Origin: Flammeovirgaceae bacterium UBA7330 | GTDB taxonomy: Bacteria > Bacteroidota > Bacteroidia > Cytophagales > Cyclobacteriaceae | Reading direction: 5' to 3' | Length of the DNA stretch: 64,000 bases | Assembly (NCBI GenBank): GCA_002471275.1 | Contig: DKPQ01000017.1 | Span: 868,001-932,000 of the forward strand | Shown here: positions 25,988 to 33,738 of the stretch, one piece after another | How the letters are laid out: every line of letters starts with the position of its first letter | Numbering within the stretch: position 1 is the stretch's first letter | The notes under the pieces: model-generated | Databases searched by the model: none | The model's input: the letters and a program-made list of their open reading frames with translations, nothing else | What the model was told of the DNA's origin: nothing | Translations under genes and position numbers: made by a program

Positions 25988-26303
25988 GACAATCACCCAA
26001 AGTGAATATAAAATTATGGTTAATTATTACTAGCTTCTGTTTATTTCACGGTAATAATCAGGCATCTTCTTAAATTTGAAGGTAATTCGAATTTAGAGAA
26101 CATCATCATAAAGAAACCAGCTGTTTTCCCATAAGTACATCTTCTATTTGCCATATTTTAGGTTTTATCTCATGATGGCAAAAGTCAGGCTGGAAATCTG
26201 GTGCCTGTCACTATGGAAAGTATCAGTGACTTCCAGATCGTTAGCTGGACCACTGAGAACGGGGGGGCAACCTTTCCAAATTACCTGTGCAGCTAAATAC
26301 CGC
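25988..26303. other. 316-bp gene-free stretch with a possible coding remnant
   Basis: At 26162-26296 on the plus strand a 44-codon open stretch (ending TFPNYLCS then TAA) has a coding-like composition, with segments SDFQIVSWTTENGG, but it is preceded directly by a TAG and has no start. It may be the tail of a lost gene. Nothing else is visible in the stretch. Confidence 0.3.
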
Positions 26304-26918
26304 TTAGTCTACAAATACTAACTGACGTTTGGAAGGCTCAAATTTTCTTGGTAGAACCTCTTTGAATTCAAGCATCAGGTATTCATCAAGAATTTTAATA
26401 TGATAATTGTAGAGTGAGAATATCTCGGTTTTAGTGACCTCCTGAAAGCGATCGTCGATCAATACACATCCTGTATTGTCTTTAAACAAAGTCTCCTCAA
26501 GATCATCCTTAACAAGATGTTTACCTTTTTGAGAAAGGATATCCCTCAGGTGAGTTGCGATCATATCAGCCTGATTGCTTTTCATCACGAATAGCACTTC
26601 AATGTTCTTCACATATTGAATGTCTGTGGCTTTATAGGTAATCCACCTTTGATCTTCATCGTTTGCCATGACGATGCTGTCAATCTTACAATTCTTTGGA
26701 ATTCTGTAGGATACTTCTTTGGTCAACTCAAGCCCAAGACTGTGAGCAATCTCCTTTGAGATTTCTGCATTGTCAGTCCTAAAAGCAGAATACGTTTGAT
26801 AGATCTTTTCCGCCATGACTTGGGCCTGCAATTCGGCACTTGTATTTTTTTCAGGTGTTTCTGAAAAACCTGAATAACATATGGCAAAAAGTATGATAGC
26901 TGGTAATATCTTTTTCAT
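26304..26918 (-). CDS. Secreted hypothetical protein
   Basis: An ATG at 26918 gives 204 residues beginning with a signal peptide (MKKILPAIILFAICYSGFS), which is why this start is preferred over a longer frame. The mature protein is soluble, mixed alpha/beta and slightly charged (AQVMAEKIYQTYSAFRTDN, KNIEVLFVMKSNQADMIATHLRDIL). I do not recognise a family. It stands alone; a promoter-like GACATTTG lies at 26925-26932 on the minus strand. Genes on either side are unrelated. Confidence 0.6.
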   Translation of the reverse strand: MKKILPAIILFAICYSGFSETPEKNTSAELQAQVMAEKIYQTYSAFRTDNAEISKEIAHSLGLELTKEVSYRIPKNCKIDSIVMANDEDQRWITYKATDIQYVKNIEVLFVMKSNQADMIATHLRDILSQKGKHLVKDDLEETLFKDNTGCVLIDDRFQEVTKTEIFSLYNYHIKILDEYLMLEFKEVLPRKFEPSKRQLVFVD

Positions 26919-27271
26919 AATGATACAAATGTCTGCATACGCAATCAATTTTAAAATCGGTAAATAACCTCAAATTATTATAAGCAAATCACCTAGGGAA
27001 ATAAGAATATCTTTCTTTTATCCCATAATGATGAAGAATAATCTTCTATAAAACTCCATGCCATGTGCCTTTGACTCATTGATTATATGCTCACAAAAGC
27101 TTGTGGTGGCCTTTTATATGAATGGTTATATCTAAATGTACTAATTGTGTATAAAATGTGAATACAGGTGCAAAGTTTGAACATCACCAACTCAGGTCAT
27201 TGATACTACTTTTTGATTGATGCAGGAGAAAAGTTACACTTCTGATAAAGCCTGGAAGATGAGGTTGTCGA
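26919..27271. other. 353-bp gene-free stretch
   Basis: AT-rich and without a credible coding frame, repeat or strong hairpin. The leftmost part probably carries the promoter of the hypothetical gene ending at 26918. Confidence 0.5.
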
Positions 27272-27649
27272 TCAGTACATTTTATTGCCGTTAGCTGCTT
27301 TTTCTGGAATTTTCTGAATGGCATCCCAATGCTCTACGATTTTTCCGTTTTCATCAAACCGGAAAAAGTCCATGGTGACATATTCTTCATTTCCCGGCCA
27401 GGTCTGATGGGTGTGCAGCGCCACCAGGTCATCCTCTGCTATTACACGTACAAATTCAATTGACTTTTCCGGGTATTCATCTTGCATTCGCTCAAAATAT
27501 TGGATGAATCCTTGCGGTCCGTCTGCAACATCCGGATTGTGTTGGATATAAGTATCTCCAACATACATCTCTACTGCTTTCCCCGGTTCACCAAAATAAG
27601 CGGTCTTGTAGAAATTGATGGCATTTTGTTTGTTTAGCTCAGGTCTCAT
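27272..27649 (-). CDS. SnoaL-like / NTF2-fold protein
   Basis: The 125-residue protein fits the SnoaL-like polyketide-cyclase fold (NTF2 superfamily): NAINFYKTAYFGEPGKAVEMYVGDTYIQHNPDVADG, then a VALHTHQTWPG strand and MDFFRFDENGKIVEHWDAIQ, the diagnostic F-R-F-x-x-G-K-I-x-E-H-W-D motif. Members bind small hydrophobic molecules or catalyse aldol-type reactions. It is 15 bp downstream of the MDR dehydrogenase gene on the same strand, so the two form a small redox/detoxification operon. Confidence 0.88.
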   Translation of the reverse strand: MRPELNKQNAINFYKTAYFGEPGKAVEMYVGDTYIQHNPDVADGPQGFIQYFERMQDEYPEKSIEFVRVIAEDDLVALHTHQTWPGNEEYVTMDFFRFDENGKIVEHWDAIQKIPEKAANGNKMY

Positions 27650-27664
27650 GGCAGATGATTTGTG

Positions 27665-28678
27665 TCAAAATTGAATGACTGTTTTACCAATGGTTTTACC
27701 AGATTCCTGCATTTCGTGAGCTTTTTTAAGATTGTCTACAGTAAATCCTTCCAATGTTGTGGTTAGCGTGGTTTTAAGATTACCTGATTCCAACATTTTA
27801 CCCATTTGATTCAGGATCTCATGTTGTATCACCATGTCTTCAGTCTGATACATTGAACGCGTATACATCAGCTCCCATGAAAATGAGACACTTTTGGTTT
27901 TCAGTACATTGAGGTCGAGTGGTTTGGAGCTACCTGTAATTGATACAATGTGTCCCTGAGGCTTTATGATTTCCGCAAGGGTATTCCAGTAGGCTCCCAG
28001 ATCGACCAGGTCGAGCACGAAGTCTATCTGACTGAAGCCAATTTTATCCAGGTCTTCCTTTAGTTTATGATGATTCACCACGTGATCTGCTCCAAGCTCC
28101 TCACACCAGGCTTGTGTCTCAGGACGCGATGCAGTGGCAATTACTTTTAAGCCTGTCAGCTTTTTTGCAATCTGAATGGCAATTGAACCGACACCACCAG
28201 CTCCTGCCAGGAACAAAATTGATTTACCCTGATCTTTATTTGGATCTACCTTGATCCGATCAAAAATTGACTCCCAGGCTGTCAGACCCGTTAAGGGAAC
28301 CGCATCTGCCTCAGCCATGGTCAGGTTTTTGGGTTTAAAACCAACAATTCGTTCATCCACAAGCTGATATTCTGCATTGCTGCCATCGCGGGTAAGATCT
28401 CCGGCATAATAAACTTCATCTCCCACCTTAAAAAGAGAAACTTTGTCTCCCGTAGCAACGACGGTGCCGGCCGCATCCCAGCCGATGATTTTTGGTGAAT
28501 CCAGTGATTTTTCCAGGGCTGCTTTTTGCCTTACTTTGAAGTCAACCGGGTTTACCGAGATGGCTGAAATTTTCACTAGGATATCATTCCCCGTTGGCGA
28601 TGGTTTGTCAGTTTCAAATTCGATAAAGCTTTCTGCTTCTGTTATCGGTAATGATTTCTTAAATCCTATGGCTTTCAT
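27665..28678 (-). CDS. Zinc-binding alcohol dehydrogenase family protein (MDR, quinone-oxidoreductase type)
   Basis: The 337-residue protein has a GroES-like N-terminal domain (about 30-130, with ISAISVNPVDFKVRQ and DAAGTVVATGDKVSLFKVGDEV) and a Rossmann domain (about 135-300, with LFLAGAGGVGSIAIQIAKKL for NADPH). It follows the subgroup that is called zinc-binding by name but lacks the usual Zn ligands, so it probably reduces carbonyls or quinones with NADPH. The sequence DGSNAEYQLVDERIVGFKPKNLTMAEADAVPLTGLTAWE fits. The SnoaL-like gene follows at 15 bp. Confidence 0.9.
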   Translation of the reverse strand: MKAIGFKKSLPITEAESFIEFETDKPSPTGNDILVKISAISVNPVDFKVRQKAALEKSLDSPKIIGWDAAGTVVATGDKVSLFKVGDEVYYAGDLTRDGSNAEYQLVDERIVGFKPKNLTMAEADAVPLTGLTAWESIFDRIKVDPNKDQGKSILFLAGAGGVGSIAIQIAKKLTGLKVIATASRPETQAWCEELGADHVVNHHKLKEDLDKIGFSQIDFVLDLVDLGAYWNTLAEIIKPQGHIVSITGSSKPLDLNVLKTKSVSFSWELMYTRSMYQTEDMVIQHEILNQMGKMLESGNLKTTLTTTLEGFTVDNLKKAHEMQESGKTIGKTVIQF

Positions 28679-28891
28679 TTGATTGATCGTGAGATTAGGT
28701 CTAATTGGTTATACTGATGATCTGATGACAGTTCCTTGAACAATTGACAGTTAATTTTAATTCGTAGGTAAGATAAAAATCCTCAGAAAGCTTCCATAGG
28801 TAACCATATTTTACCGCTTGAAATATTCCCGTGATCATTGCCAACCAATAGTAGTGTAAAGACGTCTTAGACTCACAGGTTTAGAAACAAC

Positions 28892-29599
28892 ATGAATTGG
28901 TTGTCTTTGACATGGTCTATTATGCTGGTGACCTCAGGGCTTATCACCAGTGCACAGTCACTACAGCAACCGCTGGAAGCGGTTCCCATGTCTAACGAAG
29001 GTGCTGTGCTATTGAAGAATGGTGAGTTGATTACCGGTAGGATACTCAATACGACAAGTGTAAGGGGAATCACCCAGGTGACCCTCATGACCGAGAGTGA
29101 GGAGAAGAGAAAATTCCGGGCAGAGGAAATGGAAGAGTTCATGATAAGCATGAATAAGGCAGTGAAACTCCAGTTTATCAACGAGAGAGGCTCTTCCATT
29201 GTGAAGATTCTTTCTAAAAACCAGCCTAAAGGTATCCCCATAGACTATATCATCTATCGCAACACTGTTTTGAAGTCAGGGAAGGAGGTACTGCTTCAGT
29301 TGTTGAATCCGGGCTTTGATGACACCTTTCAGGTATTTTATGATCCTTATGCCGCAAAATCTGCTACCATGGAGGGTGAATATCTTACCCTGACAGGTGA
29401 TAAGCATAAGGCATTCTATGTTTCGAAAAATGATCAGACATTGCTCAAAGTAAAAAAGGGAGGTTATCAAAAATCCTATAAAAAGCTATTTGGTGAGTGT
29501 GCTGTAATGAAACAGGAAGAAAAACCAAAGTGGAACGATTTGGGCCAGCACATCTGGATGTATGACCAGGTTTGTGGACCAGGTCTGGCAAAAAATTAA
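28892..29599 (+). CDS. Secreted hypothetical protein
   Basis: The 235-residue product has a signal peptide (MNWLSLTWSIMLVTSGLITS, cleavage near AQS). The mature part starts with beta-strands (GAVLLKNGELITGRILNTTS, ITQVTLMTESEEKRKFRAEEMEEF) and ends with two Cys in the last 50 residues (FGECAVM, YDQVCGPG). The ELITGRI start resembles short SH3-like domains seen in Bacteroidota exported proteins, but I cannot name a family. It is convergent with cydB and probably monocistronic. Confidence 0.6.
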   Translation: MNWLSLTWSIMLVTSGLITSAQSLQQPLEAVPMSNEGAVLLKNGELITGRILNTTSVRGITQVTLMTESEEKRKFRAEEMEEFMISMNKAVKLQFINERGSSIVKILSKNQPKGIPIDYIIYRNTVLKSGKEVLLQLLNPGFDDTFQVFYDPYAAKSATMEGEYLTLTGDKHKAFYVSKNDQTLLKVKKGGYQKSYKKLFGECAVMKQEEKPKWNDLGQHIWMYDQVCGPGLAKN

Positions 29600-29611
29600 T
29601 AGATGGCAAGC

Positions 29612-29632
29612 TGAGGGAGCGGGACTCCCTCA
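29612..29632. terminator. Hairpin between the convergent 28892 gene and cydB
   Basis: TGAGGGAG (29612-29619) pairs perfectly with CTCCCTCA (29625-29632) over a five-base loop, overlapping the cydB stop. It has no T-tract, so it may act as a weak bidirectional terminator or transcript stabiliser. Confidence 0.5.
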
Positions 29633-30667
29633 ATAGCTCATTTCATCCATTTTCACTTTCCCTTTAAAAGTCCAGAAGACAAATCCGGTATACAACGCAA
29701 CTAAAGGAGCACCTATTGCGGCAATGATGAGCATGATCTCCAGGGACTTTTCCGATGAACTGGCATTGTGAACAGTGAGTGAATATGCCGGGTCCTGCGT
29801 GGAAAGAATAATAGCGGGATATAGCTCAAAAGCGACAATGATGAGTAGCAATGCTACCGCAAGAGAAGAAAACAGGAAGGAAAGGCTGTATTTCTTTTTG
29901 TTGATCAGCCGGGGAATGTTGGCAATGCTCAAAAAGGCCATCAGGGCGATCACGAAAGATATGGGCTGTTCCTTAAATCGATCAGACAGATGTGGGAAAT
30001 AGATCAATGTATAGACGGTAGTGATACTAAAACTGACCAGAAAGAAAATGATGGCCCGTTTGACGAACAAGGTCATATAGATGAACTGTCTGCCTTCTGT
30101 TTTCATGATCAGGTAGATAGCGCCATGCATCATAAACAAGGCCAGCGTAGTGATGCCTACCATGAGAGCATAGGGGTTGAGGAATTCGAGCCAGTTGCCA
30201 TGGAATTCTTTGTCCGCCCCAATATTCATACCTTGCAGGACATTGCCCAGGACCACACCCAGTAGTAGTGCCAGCATGATACTGGAAACGCTGTAAGCTA
30301 CATCCCAGCTATTGCGCCACCAGGACATGTTTTCTTTGCTACGAAACTCAATAGAAACAGCACGAAATATCAGGAATGTGAGGAATAACATGAAGGGGAT
30401 ATACATCGCTGAAAACACCGTAGCATAGACATCAGGAAAACCAGCAAATAGTGCTCCGCCGCCAATAACCAGCCATACTTCATTGCCATCCCATACGGGC
30501 CCAACAGCATTGAGTGCTATCCTTCGACTTTTATCATCTTTGAAGAACAGGTGCCAGGCCCCGGCACCCAGGTCAAAGCCATCCAGGATGGCATATCCGG
30601 TAAAGACTCCTCCAATTACCAGAAACCACCAGGTAGCGTAATCGATCCCTAAAAATGTAGCCATCAT
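29630..30667 (-). CDS. cydB: Cytochrome bd ubiquinol oxidase subunit II
   Basis: The 345-residue membrane protein has about nine helices and the CydB pattern: WWFLVIGGVFTGYAILDGFDLGAG near the N-terminus, VGPVWDGNEVWLVIGGGALFAGFP, MYIPFMLFLTFLIFRAVSIEFR and a C-terminal PLVALYTGFVFWTFKGKV. With CydA it forms the quinol oxidase that reduces O2 to water at high affinity. The start ATG overlaps the CydA stop (ATGA), so the pair is co-translated. No small CydX-like gene is visible. Confidence 0.96.
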   Translation of the reverse strand: MMATFLGIDYATWWFLVIGGVFTGYAILDGFDLGAGAWHLFFKDDKSRRIALNAVGPVWDGNEVWLVIGGGALFAGFPDVYATVFSAMYIPFMLFLTFLIFRAVSIEFRSKENMSWWRNSWDVAYSVSSIMLALLLGVVLGNVLQGMNIGADKEFHGNWLEFLNPYALMVGITTLALFMMHGAIYLIMKTEGRQFIYMTLFVKRAIIFFLVSFSITTVYTLIYFPHLSDRFKEQPISFVIALMAFLSIANIPRLINKKKYSLSFLFSSLAVALLLIIVAFELYPAIILSTQDPAYSLTVHNASSSEKSLEIMLIIAAIGAPLVALYTGFVFWTFKGKVKMDEMSY

Positions 30668-32052
30668 GAATTATTAGTTTGATTAAACGCCATAGCCATC
30701 TCTCTTTGTTTGGGGCGCTGTTCATGCAATTCGCCATCGTCCGGACCATGTTGGATCTTCTTATTCATCAGGTAAACAAACAGGGTGAAAAGAAACATAT
30801 AAACGATGGCAAACAAGATGATTGAAAACAGTACCTGGTTAGCCGTGACTACCTTGGACAGTGCATCCGATGTTCGCAACAAGCCATATACAACCCACGG
30901 TTGCCGACCCATCTCTGCAGCAAACCACCCTACCTGATTAGCGATTTGGGGGAGTAGCACACTTAGGACAAATAGCTTAAGGAGCCATCGGTTGTTAAAT
31001 AGTTTTCCACGCCACCACTGAATGACGCCATAGAGCGATAAAGCTATCAGGCACATGCCTATGGCCACCATGAGATGATAGAACTGAAAAATGGCATTGA
31101 TAGCTGTAGGTCGTTCATTTTCAGGAAAGGCATTCAGTCCCGTTACAGGTTTGTCGAAATCCTGATGGAGGAGGTAGGAGAGACCGCCAGGCACTTTTAT
31201 ACCCGTAACAACCTGAGTTTCCTTATCTACCCAACCAAATAAGTACATATCTGCAGCTGCCAGGCTATCAAAATGTCCTTCAAGAGCGGCCAGCTTTGCG
31301 GGTTGGTTTTCTGCCACGCCATCAGCCGAATGATGACCTGTAAATAATTGAGAAAGCGAGGCAATGGTCGCTACGGTCAGGGCAATTTTAAAGGCCTTTT
31401 TGGATACTTCCACATGTCGATGGTGTAACAAGTAATAAGCATGAACACTTATGACCAGAAAAGCTCCTGCCAGGAAGGCTCCAATCCAGACATGAGTTAG
31501 CCGGTCTACACTGGACGGATTGAAAACCATGGCCCAGAAATCAGTGATCTCAGCCCGGACATTCATCCCTTCACCTACAATATGATAACCTGCCGGAGTT
31601 TGTTGCCAGGAGTTGGCCACAACAATCCAGATCGCGGAAAACATGGAACCCAGCCACACACCCAGGGTAGAGATGAAGTGGACCGTTTTGCTCACTCGAT
31701 TCCACCCAAAGAGTAATACTCCCAGAAAGCCACTTTCCAGCGCAAAAGCGAATATTCCTTCAGCGGCAAGAGCACTGCCAAAAATATCACCCACATACCG
31801 TGAATACGTGGCCCAGTTGGTGCCAAACTCAAACTCCATGACTATTCCGGTGGCCACACCAATACCGAAAGTGATAGCGAAGATCTTGGTCCAGAACCGG
31901 GCCAAAACATGGTACTGCGCATTCCCAGTCCGTAGATACAATCCTTCCATGATGACCATGATGAGTCCAAGACCGATACTTAGGGGAGGATAGATATAAT
32001 GAAAGGAGACAGTCATGGCAAACTGAATCCGTGATAAGATTTCTACATCCAT
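30664..32052 (-). CDS. cydA: Cytochrome bd ubiquinol oxidase subunit I
   Basis: The 462-residue protein carries the heme and quinol motifs of CydA: SFHYIYPPLSIGLG (His18, heme ligand), FEFGTNWATYSRYVGDIFGSALAAEG, FLGVLLFGWNRVS, VISVHAYYLLHHRH (His), FQFYHLMVAIG (Met ligand of heme b558) and WFAAEMGRQPWVVYGLLRT (Glu and GRQPW). The quinol (Q) loop between helices 6 and 7 is short, as in the CIO-type subgroup, which can lack heme d. The operon is two genes, cydA then cydB. Expression under low oxygen is the usual role. Confidence 0.96.
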   Translation of the reverse strand: MDVEILSRIQFAMTVSFHYIYPPLSIGLGLIMVIMEGLYLRTGNAQYHVLARFWTKIFAITFGIGVATGIVMEFEFGTNWATYSRYVGDIFGSALAAEGIFAFALESGFLGVLLFGWNRVSKTVHFISTLGVWLGSMFSAIWIVVANSWQQTPAGYHIVGEGMNVRAEITDFWAMVFNPSSVDRLTHVWIGAFLAGAFLVISVHAYYLLHHRHVEVSKKAFKIALTVATIASLSQLFTGHHSADGVAENQPAKLAALEGHFDSLAAADMYLFGWVDKETQVVTGIKVPGGLSYLLHQDFDKPVTGLNAFPENERPTAINAIFQFYHLMVAIGMCLIALSLYGVIQWWRGKLFNNRWLLKLFVLSVLLPQIANQVGWFAAEMGRQPWVVYGLLRTSDALSKVVTANQVLFSIILFAIVYMFLFTLFVYLMNKKIQHGPDDGELHEQRPKQREMAMAFNQTNNS

Positions 32053-32130
32053 TTGATGACCTGATCCAGGTGTTTAGAAGCTTAATAGAATGGGCATCAG
32101 GTCATAAAACCAGGTGCTTTATCTGGCAGC

Positions 32131-32138
32131 CAAAGATA
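32131..32138 (-). promoter_or_regulatory. Candidate -7 element upstream of cydA
   Basis: On the minus strand TATCTTTG (32138-32131) matches TAnnTTTG exactly, about 80 bp upstream of the cydA ATG. No TTTG lies at the expected spacing, so support is partial. Confidence 0.3.
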
Positions 32139-32201
32139 AAAAGGAGAAGTAGAAATTCGTCTGTAGAGCCGGTCTATTTCACTGGTAAATCACAAATATT
32201 T

Positions 32202-33377
32202 TTAGGGATTCCCCACCTTACGATTTTTTAAATAATGACTGATCAAAGAGCCATATGTCCAGACCACAACCAGCAGACCAATAAGCCATCCGAGAATGGG
32301 GATAAATGTGACTATTCTTAGGATGAAAATGCATCCCAGGGCCAGCAACACAATGATGACTGGCGGCCAGGTGTTTTCCCGCTGCCTGTTGATATGATGA
32401 ATGAAAAGCAAACTGGCAATGGAGTAACTGAATAACAGGCTAAATACATACAGGAACAGGATGAATAGGCCGATGGGAATTCCAATAAACAATCCAAACA
32501 GGATGATAATTAACACGGGTACGCCAAACACATAAAAGAATCCATATCCAATATTTTCCCCGATTTTTGTCATCAATGACGATGAAGCTACTTCCAGCTG
32601 ACGACTAAAAATCAGCTGTATGACAAGCAACAATAGGAATGCTGCGAACACATAATAAATAAAGAAACCTACGGCCATGCCACCTAGCCACCAGGGTGAT
32701 GGTTTAGGGTCAAAAGCCAGGTCCGAATCAAAGTTAATTGAGCCATTTACCGTACCCTGATTGAAGTTTTGTTCCCCCTTTTCAGTCCAGTAATTGAAAT
32801 CTCCCTGGATGATTGCATCGTTTGCCAGATCAATGTGATCTGCCGCTATTTCTGCGGATCCTCCTACATGACCATTTATCCGAATGTTGCCACCTTTGAG
32901 GTTTACATTTTTACCTACCGAACCGGAAATATCGATCTCCCCACCGTAGCCATAAACATCTCCCATGATCACTCCCTCGGATTTGATGTTGCCCCCGAAT
33001 ACCACAAGGTTGCCCTTGATCATGGCATCTCGCTTGATTAAAATATTGCCAGCAAATACCAAAAGATCATCACCTACGATACTGTGGATGGTAATGTCAC
33101 CACCTGCAGCCCTGATATCATCTTTTACAGGGGCCATTAAGTTTATTTGCCCACCTGCTACCAGCAGATCTTCGTGGATGGAATCAGAAACAATGATTTC
33201 GCCGCCGGCCACAACGAGGTCACCCATGATGGGAGCGTAGATGTCCACGGTACCACCGGCTACGTAGAGATCACCCTCAAATGGGTCGTTGATGGTAACC
33301 TGTTCGCCAGCTTTAAACTGTGAATGGCCAATAAAAAATACCGAAAAACATGCGATGAGGATGATGAGTTTTTTCAT
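32202..33377 (-). CDS. Bactofilin-like polymer-forming protein with C-terminal membrane helices
   Basis: The 391-residue protein has a signal-like leader (to about residue 20), a right-handed beta-helix with short G-D-L-x-V-A-G-G repeats (about 25-200, for example IMGDLVVAGGEIIVSD, VGDDLLVFAGNIL), and four or so transmembrane helices (about 230-375). The repeats resemble those of bactofilins, which polymerise as scaffolds, here anchored in the membrane. The leader suggests that the beta-helix is outside the cytoplasm. It is separate from cydAB (149 bp gap). Confidence 0.82.
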   Translation of the reverse strand: MKKLIILIACFSVFFIGHSQFKAGEQVTINDPFEGDLYVAGGTVDIYAPIMGDLVVAGGEIIVSDSIHEDLLVAGGQINLMAPVKDDIRAAGGDITIHSIVGDDLLVFAGNILIKRDAMIKGNLVVFGGNIKSEGVIMGDVYGYGGEIDISGSVGKNVNLKGGNIRINGHVGGSAEIAADHIDLANDAIIQGDFNYWTEKGEQNFNQGTVNGSINFDSDLAFDPKPSPWWLGGMAVGFFIYYVFAAFLLLLVIQLIFSRQLEVASSSLMTKIGENIGYGFFYVFGVPVLIIILFGLFIGIPIGLFILFLYVFSLLFSYSIASLLFIHHINRQRENTWPPVIIVLLALGCIFILRIVTFIPILGWLIGLLVVVWTYGSLISHYLKNRKVGNP

Positions 33378-33738
33378 TTCACGATGAAATTGTGGTACAG
33401 CCCATCAATTTCGTTCAAAAAGACACATCATACAATGATTTTTATCAGTTATGGCTAAAGTGTTACGATATGTTAAGTCCCATTTTGAAATAGTTAGGTC
33501 CTGTTTTGTTACTCAAAATCCCAGAATAATGCTCCAAAATCCCAATAAACCCAACTTTTTGTTTGAAAAGTGAAAAAAAATATCGATTATAGCATTGAAA
33601 AATATAGCCAGCCTTGGCGATTTAGATTACCGATCTAGAAATCTCCAATCTTATTGTTATTAATTTGTTTCAGGTTTTACCCCCTGGGATGGGATGTAAA
33701 AAGCAGTTGAAACTAAAATTGTTAGATGATTGATTGGT
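33378..33738. other. 361-bp spacer with a direct repeat
   Basis: The divergent spacer is AT-rich. CAAAATCCCA occurs twice (33514-33523 and 33535-33544), 21 bp apart start to start, about two helical turns, so it may be an operator for one of the flanking genes. No clear promoter box was found. Confidence 0.35.

Noticed and set aside
32769..33240. Plus-strand genes opposite the bactofilin-like gene
   Set aside because: The open frames follow from the repeated beta-helix codons on the minus strand.
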